From: Acanthochlamys bracteata
Lineage: Eukaryota > Streptophyta > Magnoliopsida > Pandanales > Velloziaceae
NCBI GenBank assembly: GCA_019914995.1
Contig: CM034127.1
Span: forward strand, 4,278,001-4,342,000
DNA: 64,000 nucleotides
Direction: 5' to 3'
Shown here piece after piece: positions 12,101 to 23,669 of this stretch; the first letter of the stretch is position 1, and each line of letters opens with the position of its first letter. Made by a program: the position numbers and the translations under genes. The notes under the pieces were generated by a model. That model ran no database searches. It had not been told where the DNA came from and was given only the letters and a program-made list of their open reading frames with translations.

Positions 12101-14907
12101 TAGTAACGGTGTTTTAAATAAGGGTCAATAAACAATGCGCTCTTTACACTTTATCACGGATCTTATCAAACTTATCGGAGTTTCTTGTCATACAAGAATT
12201 AACAGTTTCAAACAAAAGTAATTGTATAGAACTTTTGTTAACTAAAACAGTAGTGGAAAACCTAGGTTATCAGTCAGGTAAGGCTATCAATGTGATATAG
12301 TAGAAGAATGAAGTCAATAGGTATGCATCTTACCATCATCTGCACCACCTGATGCAGATTCAACATGAGGAGCAGAATCTTGGGAACCTACCAAAGAAGG
12401 AAGCAAGTGTTATATTCAGAAACACTCAGAGATAGAAAGCAAATTAACATTGGGCATGGAATATTCTAGATAAGCATGTATACTTCTGTAAACTATAGAT
12501 CATGTTTAGGGCTCATTTAGTTGCAGTGAAGAGAGTTCTTAAGGAATTGATTTTCTTTGAGAAGTGAGTTTAGTTTTTGTGTTTTGTTGTATTTGAAAGC
12601 GAGTCTGAAAGTGACTTTTATGTTTAGTTGTATTTGGAAGTGAGTCAAAAACTCAGTTTTTTGCCAAAAAAACTGAGTTCAGGTGAAACTGATACACACC
12701 TTTATTTTGAAGCTTCTAAGAGCTGTATTGACCGTACAAAGCTTTCATATGAAACTTTGCCAAAGAATTTGTAGGAACTATTAATGAATACAATAGAAAG
12801 AAAGTTACTTACCAGAAAATGTAGGAGCTTGATTAAAAGAAAAAATTCCTGAGGTCTGAGGTGGAGAAAATATACTCGAAGTCTGAATATTAGGGAAACT
12901 AGCATGTTTTATCTGTGGGGTTGCTTGAGCAATCCCATTCCCTGCACCTTGTGGAGCTGTCAAACCTTTATGTACAGATGCATCAATTTTAGTTGAAAGT
13001 GCTTTATCTAATTTCGTTTCCTCTTTAGCACAATTAGCTTTAAGCCAGTCCACAACATCCTTGAATTTCTCCTGAGGAACAGCAACTAAATCATCATTAA
13101 ACTTGCACATTGAATAGAAACATACATGAAACAAACTTCAAACCTTCTACTGAAATGACTCCTGCAATGTATGATTAACTAATACCATAATTTGTGAAGC
13201 ATGAGACAGATAGTCTCTCACGCCATCTTCCCATAGCTCATCAGGGTGATTCTGCAGCTGGGATTGCACCCAACTTTGCATGCATCACAAAAGGAAGAGA
13301 GCTTTTAGTACATAATTTAAATTGACATATACAGATTGACTACTAAGATGTATACAGATGCTTAAGGATAATTGCAGAGTTTTAGCAAAGATAGTAGCAA
13401 CTTAAGTATGAGAACAATTTGAAGAAGCAATATACTGAACATAACAGCACATGCAGATAGAATGTCATCAGCAAGGAAGTAAGTTTTAGATATGATAATA
13501 TGTATACCGTAAATGATACATTAATGTCCTCTATCAAAGATCATCCACAACCATTTACTATTACTATGAGGTTCATCAACTACATTGGGCAATACATTCA
13601 GCAAAACTAAACATGCACTCTGGTATCTACCATAACCAAGGATGAAATTAAACATTATGGTTCTTCAATGTGATAATAGGAAAAACAATGACCAAACAGC
13701 ACACTCTGACTTCAGCTACCAAGTAAAGATAGAGCATAGATATTGGATAAGGGAATGCAGAATTACTTCATGGTTTTATCTGCCTGCCACACTAATGTAT
13801 GAACAGATTGTGAAGGGGTAAAGTTCTCACAGCATGATAATTGGTTGACCAGGGTTATATCATGTATAGCAATAATTGTAACTTGGATTAGAAAGGACCA
13901 TAAATAGCCAAACCTCAAACCAAGTCTTCATAGTTAAAGAAGCATATTTCAAAATAACTCCAAAGAAATGGCACGATGCTTATTTCCCATAATAACACAG
14001 ATACATCATGCTGCTTATCAATAGCAGCTGCAAAAATCTTTGCAGTTCAAATGGCATATATATAACCTTCAGTTAAGCGTATCCAAAAATGAATACTGGC
14101 ATGAAATCGTCAATGAATAACTTTGCCAAAAAAATTGTAATGAGCACAATATACAAGAACAGACCACTGTATATTTTCAGGTTTCAACAGAACAAGACAA
14201 GATACTAAGGGCAAGACATGAGCACGCAACAACCATGTAAGAAGCCACTACAAGTAGCGAAAGCCACCTTGCAAACTGGGTATTGAGAGCCCTAACATGC
14301 CGGCCTGCTGACTCAGCCCGATGAGGATCCAACAAGGGCGTCCCAGTCGCTATATGCTGACTGGAAGACTCCACCCTGTGAACATTAAAAGAGGGTTCTT
14401 CCATTACTCTTTTGCTTGAAAACTGCAAAAAGCACAAAACAAAAAAAGAAAGTGTCTCACTACAATACCATAAAAATATAGCCCAACCAAACCAAAACAA
14501 ACTACAAAGGCCATTCACTCTAATCAATCTCTGGACATCAATTACACATGAGTGAAAGATTAGCAAGTCAGTTTCCATGTTCATACTAATTGTGGGAGCT
14601 CAAAATACTAAGAATCGAGTCAGTATAGTGGCTCGCTATCAAATTTCAATCCAACTTGCAAGCACGCGCTTTCTTTCAGCAAACTACATTTAAATGTTGA
14701 AACTATAGATAGAAATTTATGAACGGTCAATGCAAGAGATGTTATTGATAACTTTGTAATCTTTTGCTAGATTTGCTAACTACAATAGTTAGAATTTGTC
14801 AGCAAAAGGGAAACAAGAAAGTTCGAGGGAAATCATTATACACGTACAGTGGCGTCGCCGGCGGCAGGGGTGTCGAACATGGCGCGGCGCTTGGCTCCAC
14901 GATTCAT
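9159..14907 (-). CDS. NUP50-like nucleoporin with C-terminal Ran-binding domain
   Basis: Nine exons on the minus strand: 14848-14907, 14268-14422, 13186-13273, 12813-13071, 12334-12387, 11296-11393, 9952-10074, 9467-9556, 9159-9296. Together they are 1065 nt, 354 aa, in frame. The N-terminus (GAKRRAMFD, then FSSKRVMEE and HVRALNTQFARW) matches the Nup50-type region, which in the family contacts importin-alpha. It is followed by WVQSQLQNHPDELWEDGV, a short Ser/Gln-rich linker with a single FSF-type element, and a RanBD1 domain at about residues 220-354 (VGQLSIKC, RILLNALLYPGMK, ATIFHTS, ARTYLLRLKT). The family acts at the nuclear-pore basket in Ran-dependent transport. The linker is short with few FG motifs, so this may be a compact NUP50 relative rather than NUP50A itself. 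The start is the first ATG of exon 1; a second in-frame ATG lies nine codons later. Confidence 0.9.
12650..12679. repeat. Strong hairpin in an intron of the NUP50-like gene
   Basis: A perfect 13-nt stem (12650-12662 with 12667-12679) flanks a 4-nt loop, built on AACTCAGTTTTTT and its complement. The surrounding 12500-12720 contains two related tracts (tagttgcagtg and tagttgtatttg types), as in a decayed miniature element. It lies in the intron between exons 4 and 5. Confidence 0.6.
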
Positions 14908-15621
14908 TGTTGGGTTTGGTTTTTTTCCTTCTTTCTTCTTCTCTTGGGAACAAGTACAAAAGTTTCTGAACAGAGAGAGAAAAGACAGAAACAAGGAAAG
15001 CTAGGGCACGGGTTCAAAGAACAGAACACAACCAGAGAAGCTAGAGCCTAGATCGACTTTTTACTTTTTATTTATTTTAATGTCTGTGGCCGTTCTTCTA
15101 TTTATCAGGAGTCTTTTTCTATTTTTTTAACACTTCATTATTATTTAGTAGTAGTAGAGGAAAAGGCAAACCAGTAAGCTCGGCAGTATCAGACTATCAG
15201 GAATTTTTTCAATTTCAACGAATTTTTCAAGTTTTCTCCTTCGATTTTATGATTTCAAACTTTACTTTCTTCATGACTACACTTCTCATTGAATTTCATT
15301 TTTAAAAAACTCGCATTTATATATTAAAACACTCGTTTTAATTGATATACTTACGCATACTGAGACACATACTACTTTGTCTCAAAGGCATAACCCACTA
15401 TTTGAGTACAATGATAATGACAACTATATACACCGAAATTTTTTAAATTCCAATTACATTACTATGCTATAGAAGTGGAGCCAAAAAATTTTGCATAACT
15501 CCAAATTTCATGTAAGCATGGAATACAATTCTAATTAACCGTCATATTTGTTATCACATACATCTCATGAAAACTTTAAGAAAAGGTACAAAATTGTGTC
15601 CGGTCCATGCAGCACAGTAAA
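14908..15621. other. Spacer between NUP50-like gene and ABCB28
   Basis: This interval holds the 5' leader and promoter of the NUP50-like gene (minus strand, 14908 rightwards) and the 3' untranslated region of ABCB28. The sequence near 14930-15060 is purine-rich on the + strand, as expected for the reverse of a CT-rich plant leader. No other gene is supported. Confidence 0.6.
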
Positions 15622-18600
15622 CTAGCTACTGAAAGCGAGCCTCTGTGTGCCAACCAATGCTGCATATTGACCTCCTTTAGCCACCAACTCCAAATGGGTG
15701 CCCAGCTCAGTGATTCTGCCTTCTGAACATAGAGCAATTTGATCTGCATTTTGCACAGTACTTAGCCTGTGCGCAATTACTAGTGAGGTCCTGCCCTTCA
15801 TCAAATGATCAAGAGCCTCCTGCACTAGGCGCTCACTAACTGCATCTAAAGCACTAGTTGCCTGCACCATAAGTTATCGAGAAAACCTTAGGCGATGAGC
15901 GCATGAACCAAGTATGAAGGCCTCTGTGAAAGTGCAATTTTAACTCAAGAAGAAGACTTGCCTCATCAAGTATCAGGATTGGTGCATTCTTTAGAAGAGC
16001 CCGTGCAATAGCAATTCTCTGAAAATTTGTTGAGCTAGTTATCGGTACAATTTCTTGATATTTATTTTAAACTAACTCAGACAGCACAAAAAAACATTAC
16101 TTGCTCATCATCATAATAGCAACTCCGAGAATTAGTTTCTAAGTGCATATAAGAAGAAATGACTACACCTAATATATGTGATTCTTCATTGCTGTCATAG
16201 ACTAAACCCATTTATAAATTAGGTAATCAGTAGGATCAGTTTGCCTTAGCATTTTCAGCTATAAATGAAATTCACTTCCATGACATGCACTTCAATGCAC
16301 TTGCTCACAATGCTCTTAGACATTTGTAAGCATTAGGATTCTACATTTGAAGTTTATTACATTCATGCATTATCTTCTCCAAATCCTGTAAATCACACAC
16401 CAATAAGTCCACATGAAATAGTTATTCTGGTTTCTAAGTGAACCATGAGAATCACTACGACATGGATCACTTCCTAAATCACAATATATTCAATAGTTTA
16501 AGATAATGCACTAGCACGAAGTTAAGAAGTAACTGGTACTAGACATGCTCAACTAATTAACGAGGGCTCAAGAAAATAGGTTAGTCTTGTAAGGCTAAGG
16601 CTAAGATATTTCTAGGACATCCCTGCACATAGTGAAAGAGGACTTTGTGCTTTAACTGAGGTTAGAATCTTTTAATATGTAGATAAAAAGAGTTGGCAGA
16701 TTCTCACCAAATTAAACTGCAATTATGGAAGAGACAGAGACTGACTGGGAAGTAAAACAGTAGTTTGAAAAACAATATTTACAGGCCAAGCATTGAGCAT
16801 CACCTGCCTCTGACCACCACTTAGGAGGCTTCCTCGTTCACCAACTGGTGTATCATAGCCCTTAAAGTCAAATGAACTGTTTCAGTAAAATGAGAATGGA
16901 GAACAACTTCAACAGAAAATATGATCATGCTAGACCTGTGGAAGTGAAATTATGAATTCATGTGCATTTGCAGCTTTGGCTGCCTTGATAATATCATCTT
17001 TCCTGACATGCTCATCAGGCAAACCATACGCAATATTTTCTCCAACTGATACAGAGAATAGAACAGGATCCTGCAAGAAGGTACAAATTTATTATTAATG
17101 CAACAATATACAATAAATAACAAAAGTTACATCGCCTTATCACTAATCACATTACAGATCAAAACTTCTATCTGGAGATTCTGCAACAATAATTTAGTTT
17201 GAACAACCTTTCTGAAACTTTAATTTGATTATTAAGCCTTCAGCCCCAGTGCAGAGATAACATAGTGAGACTTCCTTTCAGAACAACCAAGTATTATCTA
17301 TCAATATCCACGAATTTTACTTCTTCAAGGAACTTTGGAAGATAAATTTACCATTCTCTTGATAGTGAAAGCAAATGAGCAGCTAAAATATATTGGTTAA
17401 TTTTTTTGTTTATCAAAAGCGTCTCTCTTAATCTACATATTTCTGTCATCTAGAGTTATGATCATATCTCGTTATCTTATATTCATAGTCGAGAGGCAAA
17501 AGTAAGCCAATTTAAAAGGAGAAGCAAGATGAGACTAACTTATTATGATGGGGCATGAGACTAGGAGAAGTTGACGGAGGTGCCCTACAAGGTTCTCTGG
17601 TCATTCTTACCTCATTGGTTTCTACCAAGAAAGTGCAATCTTGTACGGTCAACAGACGTGTAATAATACATGCAGCATCAGTAACTTACAGCTAAGGTGG
17701 CACAAGTGCAATATTATATAAATTTGATGGGTCCAGTCAAGCACAAACAATATAATCTTAGAAAAAAAACATTACATTTTTCATAATAACATGAATTCAA
17801 ATACTTGCATAGGATAGGGAAATGTTTCTGAATTGTTCACGAAAATATAAAAAAAAAACCTGATTCACTATTGAAACAACCCGAGCCCATTCTCTTTTAT
17901 CAAATGTTCGAACATCTTCACCTGCTATAGTTATCCGACCTTTAGTTGGCTGCCATTCAGAGTCCTATCTCATTAGTCTCACCGGTTGGAATCACAAGGT
18001 TACAACAAGAAATTATCCTACATGAAATGATATCCTACCTCATAAAACCGAGCCAAAAGTTGTACAACAGTACTTTTTCCAGAACCACTTGGTCCAACTA
18101 GTGCTGTTATCTTGCCACATTTAAGTGCCAAGCTGAGGCCATTCAATATCTCAACCTCAGATCTTAAAGGATAAGAGAAATAAACATCTGTGATAAAATA
18201 CCTCAATCAACAAATGGAAATCACAGTAAAGTATTGTTAAACCTATATCTAAGTGAGGCACTTCTAAGTGAAAAAAACAACAAGGTGAAAATCAATCAAC
18301 AACTACATGAATAGGACTTCGGGCAAAAATATCAACATACCTTCAAGAGACACATCTCCAGTCCACGCTAGACTGCAGCAGTCACTGGATGATCTCAGAG
18401 TTGACATGTAGTGTTTTTTGAGAACTTGGATTTTCTTGAAATCGTTGGCAAGTACACTAGCATTGTCGGATCCTTTCCCCTGAAGTTCCTTTTCTAGACC
18501 ATAAGCAAGTGACTCATCGATTTCAGTGGTAGATAAGATGGAATTAATCCGTTCGATAGCAGCAAAGGTTCCTCGTAGATCTCCCAGAGTGTTAACGCCA

Positions 18601-21600
18601 CCTTGTACCTGCAGGTCTTAAAAAGATAAAAGCAGCTCCTAGAATGAATTTCCTTCAAAAAGCAAATACAGAAGCAAGTTACTTACAGCAAATGTTAATG
18701 TGAAGGTGTAACCAATGAAAGAAGTCATTGTCCCAACAGAGAGTTCACCCTGCAGAGGTATGGCAACTTACGCCCAACATAAATGTCACAGAAACCTTAA
18801 GTTTGGGTATTCAATTCATCAATCACATTCGTTATTTGTCATTGTTAAATTTACATAGCTTACTTGGGTACACAAATCTGATTTACTAACTCAGTATTTA
18901 CAGCCTACTGCCTCAAAGGAGTTCAAAGATAAGGGATGAACTCACGTACCGCCTTCACCTTACCCCCACCAAGACAGTAGAGTGCCAGTAAAGAAACATA
19001 GACCACAACTCTTGTTAAAGATTCATTGGCAGATTTCAGCACTCCCAACCTTACGCCACTACGCTGATATGCCAGTATCTACATATAGGAATAGATCAGT
19101 CTTGAAAATCTCTTAAACATAAAATCACTATCAGGACAAAGGGGTTCTAGTATAGGCATATGCACCAATAGCATAAAAAAATCAAATCTTCCTTCTCATG
19201 GAACATGTGATTTACACGTCTTTTATCAATCCTGAGAAGTATGAATCTGGTCATGCTCAAGAGTGCAATTGAGATTAAAATCAACACAAATGCATGAACC
19301 AGCTTATTTCTAAGGATGTCACAAATATAACGTCTTTTAGAAGAAGACTCCATAATGTCAAATTCTTACCCATTAAGTAAAGGAAACAGTATGGTAGTTA
19401 AAATATATGATTGCCTTTATCTTCATAAAATTTATATTGCTTTAATCTTTATAAATGCTTGCTAATTCTAGCGACAAAACAGATATGAATCCTTACCAAG
19501 TCTTCAAAGAAAGAAATTTGTCGCTTTTCACCTGCAAAAGATCTGACCTGTGGAGAAAAAGAGTATTACATCAATTTTATGGTTGACAAATAAATCCTAC
19601 ATCCAAAACCAGTATTTTGGAGAGAAGAACCCACAAAATTAACACCATGAAGCAGAATAGCAGATTAGATAAGGCTGTATTCTTTATTTATAGATGTAGT
19701 ACTATTTATAATTTTTAGGACTCACAGTACGAATAGCTGAAAATGTTTCACTTGCACAATCCGATATGCTTGCTTGGGCCATCCCATGGGATTTAAAAAC
19801 AGGAACAGTTGACCGCTTATATAGAGCTGGAGGGCACATGGATTATAACATAAATTAGTATATAGAAAAGTTCTTTACAATACTGAAGTTGCCAAAAGTT
19901 GAGAAACTACATCCGTATAGTTGCACTTTCTAGATAAATCAAATAGTTTATGCGCACAACATTGAAAAAAAGCTACATCCTAAAATTAACCTTCCTTATA
20001 AGATTGCCACACATGGGAATGAAAAGCACCAACAGCCGTATCATGAGAACCTTCTCAGTGGTAAGCCCATTACCTTGTTTACAATGATGTCACTTCATAC
20101 CGAATTCTCTGAACACCTTGAACCTTTTGGTTTACCATTTTAAGACAAATCCTTGAGTTCATGCCTTCAAAATAGATACATGCATTTGTGATTTACTATA
20201 AGGCATATTCTCTATTGCAATAGCAAAAAGGTGAACTACACAGCCAATCATCCTTATTCCTAATTGTCTATTACAATGGCTAGCTTATTTTGAAGCTAAC
20301 CTGCTTGGCAAACTGCAAAATCGAGATAAGAAGTAATAGAAGCATGGGGTTTGTAGGCCTTACTCTATCATACCTACTAAGACTGACACAGAAAGCATCA
20401 AAAGCCCCAAGACGGGAGCCAGCTGTGATGATAGCGAAAACAGAATGCACAATGTACCGATAATCTGCAGGAAAAAGAAGTAACTTGTGCATTTTAAAAT
20501 CTTTGAGAAAAACACCCGTCAAAATGTACAAGATCATCAAAACCGTCAAAACAAACATTAAAGAGAAATTGTAAATATCTGGCAGGAAGGTTCTAACTTC
20601 TAAGAAAACTCATCCTCTTAGAATGGTGAATAATCAAGACCTAATTGACCTACGACTTGAAAAATAATATCAAGAAATCTGTACCCATCAATGTGTTGAG
20701 AACATCAAGCTCAGATTGTCATTAATGTAAAGTAGCTTGCCTCAGATAATGCCCTAAACCCACGATCCCTTGAGATGTTTTCACTGACAACATCTTTGAT
20801 TGAACCTAAATCGGATGTTAATAGACCAGTCAATTCACCAACCTACCAAACACAACAAGATGCAATTAGTGAGACCTTGGGGAAGAAGAATTTGAAACAT
20901 AAGCGTGTTATACAGCTCAATATGCAGAAAAAGTGCGATTTAAATTGCACAGAAAAAAATAAACATGTCGATCTAGATCATGATTCTAAAGACAAAATAT
21001 AAGGATAAAGCAATAGAAAGCATCATGCTAGACAAAATTAAGAATTTCACAAGGAAGTAATCATACCTTAGTCACAAAGAACAATTAACCAATTGAGTTC
21101 TCAATAAAACATCACAGTCTAAGATCTGACATCATTTTTCATATATGAGATTTTAAGTGTTTCTTATCAAAACCACTCATGAGATCCATGTTTACCAAGA
21201 AAGCAAAAGGAAAGAGAGGGAGCTGTCATACCTTAAACCGGTCAAAGAACTCTACCTGCAAGGAGAAGGAACCATATCAAGCTCTAAGCACCTCTTCACA
21301 ATTGTTGATTCAGCAAACTTAAGCCACATAAATGTTAGAAACCATGCATATAGGGGGAAAATAAGAGCAAAAGACAAAACTCTTTATATGAATCTCATGA
21401 TGCTCATCTCTTAGATGGATGATGTGAAGTGCAAACTTCAAACTAACCAATTCTAATATGAGTTTAGAGCAACTTTACTTTCTACTTTCCAAGCTCATGT
21501 TAGAAACAAGTAGCAAACCAGAGGAAGCCTTCTCTTAGAGTTCAATTACTTCTTTTGAGCAACTAATTGAGAAATGATTTGTAACTTAGTAGCATGTAAC

Positions 21601-22786
21601 GATTATTTAACAACAATAACAGAATAGACATCATTTAGAGGATAGCTAAAAGGTATAGCCATTTCATTGAGTATACATGCTTCCAGTCTGCAATCCTTAA
21701 ATTTAGCTAATCAGTTGAATGAGATGAATGGGCTCTCTCTATTGAACAAACCTATGAGTTCTCTAGTACGTCAGAAATGTACAGCTTCTTCAAACCTATA
21801 AATGAGACAGTTCTGTGCTTGAGCCATTAGCTCCTTAGGCTTGGTGATGTTCTATTGATGCAACTAATGGAAAGAACCTTTTGTCAAAACAATCAGTCTT
21901 TGTGGTCAGATTAGACATAATATACCCTAAGGCGATACTGAGGCATATGCCACCATGCTGAACTTTATCCTTTTTCAAACAATAGATGGAAGCATACTTA
22001 CAATTTTAGACATTTTAATGCATCAAGAAACCTTGATATAGTAGCATTAATAAATCCATTGGTAAAGCATTAGTTAGAAGCCTTAAATTAGTACCCTTTG
22101 GATCAATATTCTTCTGAAAACCAGTGCTCTCAGACTTGTCATAACTTTCTCCCATATACTTGTCATATTAACAACAAATATGACCGTAAAAATTGGCTCC
22201 AATGTATACAAGACCGCATATTGTGAAAGAAGTCCGCCCATTGGCTCGGCCCTTCTTCCAATGAGTATCTCAAAAAACCTTCCTGTACCAATTTCACGTA
22301 AGAACACAACCAGCTACTTGAGGCAATGAATTCAATTTTAAGCCGTAAAGTTCCCAATCAAAATACACTACCAGAGAATATAGGCATGGCGAGAGTACAA
22401 GAAGTACACCCTACAAGTGCAGCAAGAGAGAGAGCTATCCTCAACTTGTGCCGCAACAGCAGCGGCCACACGACTCCCCAACTGATCACCTTCGGCGGCG
22501 GGACTGGAACAAACTCAAAAGCCTCGCCTGCTCCATGCATGGCTTTATCCCTAACAGAGTCGGACTCTGACGCCGGTGCAGTCACATACGCCGCCCTTGT
22601 TCCTCCACCCCGCTTCAATCCATGCTTGATTGTTTGTCGAAAGAAAATTTTGTTGTTGGTTGTTTGGTGAGAACTCAGAAAAGAAAGTTTGGGTCCGTGT
22701 GATAGAACTCGTAGCCCCGGTGTTGTGCGTGAGATTGAAATAGTTGGCGGGAAAATTAGAGGGGCTGCAGCAGTAGCAGTGGCCAT
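15622..22786 (-). CDS. ABCB28: ABC transporter B family half-transporter (ABCB28/NAP8 type), probably plastid inner membrane
   Basis: Sixteen exons, minus strand: 22372-22786, 22095-22282, 21232-21255, 20741-20842, 20374-20464, 19726-19826, 19497-19547, 18950-19078, 18687-18749, 18341-18608, 18039-18187, 17860-17949, 16936-17070, 16804-16860, 15962-16018, 15622-15861. Total 2160 nt, 719 aa, close to the length of Arabidopsis ABCB28. Residues 1 to about 70 are Ser/Thr-rich with few acids, like a plastid transit peptide. One transmembrane domain follows, then one nucleotide-binding domain: Walker [10 protein letters not shown] at 509-517, Q-loop NQDPVLF, signature LSGGQ at 615-619, Walker B ILILDE ending at E640, H-loop H671. 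All ATPase residues are intact. Half-transporters must dimerise; the substrate is unknown. The match to ABCB28 rather than ABCB26 rests on strings such as GRFFEILIG and [18 protein letters not shown]. Two introns start with GC rather than GT, and exon 3 is only 24 nt. Confidence 0.94.
15862..15961 (-). other. GC-AG intron 15 of ABCB28
   Basis: The exon ends GATGAG followed by gcaagtc, the textbook GC-donor consensus. The acceptor is GTGCAG. The intron falls exactly between the Walker B glutamate (E640) and the conserved ATSALDA D-loop. The nearby GT (gtcttc) would put the next exon out of frame. Confidence 0.87.
20465..20740 (-). other. GC-AG intron 4 of ABCB28
   Basis: Exon 4 must end at 20741 after ...TTATCTGAG, followed by gcaagc. 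The acceptor is TGCAG at 20465-20469. Read-through from the exon meets a stop 11 codons on with no GT in between, so no later conventional donor is available. The junction joins [10 protein letters not shown] to [11 protein letters not shown], continuous with family members. Confidence 0.85.
21232..21255 (-). other. 24-nt microexon (exon 3) of ABCB28
   Basis: Eight codons (VEFFDRFK) are flanked by a canonical TGCAG acceptor and a GTATGA donor. The codons supply the conserved cytoplasmic-loop residues immediately before [13 protein letters not shown], the family's usual continuation. Skipping it would keep the frame but delete eight conserved residues. Confidence 0.88.
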
Positions 22787-23229
22787 TGATAGAAGCTTGA
22801 GCAGCTCTGTTGCTAGCAGTTTTGCCACGAAAGCTTTCGGGCAAACAATCGAAGAAAAAGGAAAAAAACAAAAAACCGGGAGAGAGTTATCCGATTGAAA
22901 ACGCGACACGTGTTTTCGGCAAACTAGCGCGAGTCATCATACCGATAGCGATGCTGTATGCTGAGCCCTTGAAATGAATGGGACTTGGAGTTCTTAAAAA
23001 GGCCCATAAATGTGGAGGCCTACACGAATGTCCAAAGTACGTGTTTTTACTTTTCGCAGCATGGCTTTAGAAGATCAGCGGCGGTGTTCTCTGTTCGAAG
23101 ATCGAGATAGTTGCTGCTGCGCTTCTACCAAGATAAAGGCAAGTCAAGACACTTTCAAGATTTTTCATCTTCTCCAAAAGGCAAAAGGGCAAAAGGGCAA
23201 AAGAACAGAAACTCTTTCTTCCTTCATTC
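22787..23229. promoter_or_regulatory. Divergent promoter interval between ABCB28 and the small 121-aa gene
   Basis: The two start codons are 443 nt apart and point away from each other, so both genes must share or abut regulatory DNA here. A palindromic ACACGTGT lies at 22906-22913, about 120 nt upstream of the ABCB28 ATG. No clear TATA box stands out for either direction. Confidence 0.6.
22906..22913. promoter_or_regulatory. G-box (CACGTG core)
   Basis: The palindrome ACACGTGT is a perfect G-box, bound in plants by bZIP and bHLH factors (light, abscisic acid and circadian responses). Its place in a short divergent interval makes it a credible element for one or both genes. Function is inferred from the motif only. 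Confidence 0.55.
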
Positions 23230-23669
23230 ATGGCGGAAGAATCATGGGTAGCGGAGAGAGCGAGAGAAGAGCTCGAGATGTTAGAGCAAAAATACCCAGG
23301 AAGGTTTGACTACCTAAAGTTGGAACTCGAGGCACTCATCTCTCAGCCATACAACAAACTCTTCTATCAGTTAACTGATCGTGAAGACGCCTTCAGAACA
23401 CTTCCTCCGCTAATCCCTTCTTGTTCTTCTGCTCCAACACAAGGTATCTACTTCCATTGTGTTTGATCTTAGTCTGTTAGTGCCTTCCTTTGATGTTGTT
23501 TTGGTGCATGCATGCAGTTTCAACGAATAAGAAGAAAAGAAAGGCAGAGGAGGCACTGGAGAAGAGGGTTTTGGGTCCTATGGATACTGTGGATATGGCA
23601 ATTCAGAAAGCTGAGCAATGCTTGAAGAGGATTAGGCAGGTTAAAAGAAGCATCAGAGTCATTCGCTAG
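23230..23669 (+). CDS. Small plant protein of unknown function (121 aa)
   Basis: Two exons, 23230-23443 and 23518-23669, sum to 366 nt and read through a canonical GT-AG intron into a stop. The protein begins MAEESWVAERAREELEMLE and is mostly charged and helical, with likely coiled-coil character at residues 5-35. A Ser/Pro segment near 60-70 is followed by a lysine-rich run (NKKKRKAEEALEKR) that could be a nuclear localisation signal, and by a C-terminal helix ending in an Arg/Ile tail. I do not recognise a named family. The coding evidence is the clean splice junction with maintained frame, the strong codon bias and the start context (ttcattcATGGCG). The gene is divergent from ABCB28. An upstream in-frame start is not needed. 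Confidence 0.75.

Noticed and set aside
20775-21002. 75-codon + strand open frame within ABCB28
   Set aside because: It overlaps ABCB28 exon 4 and intron on the opposite strand and has no independent support.
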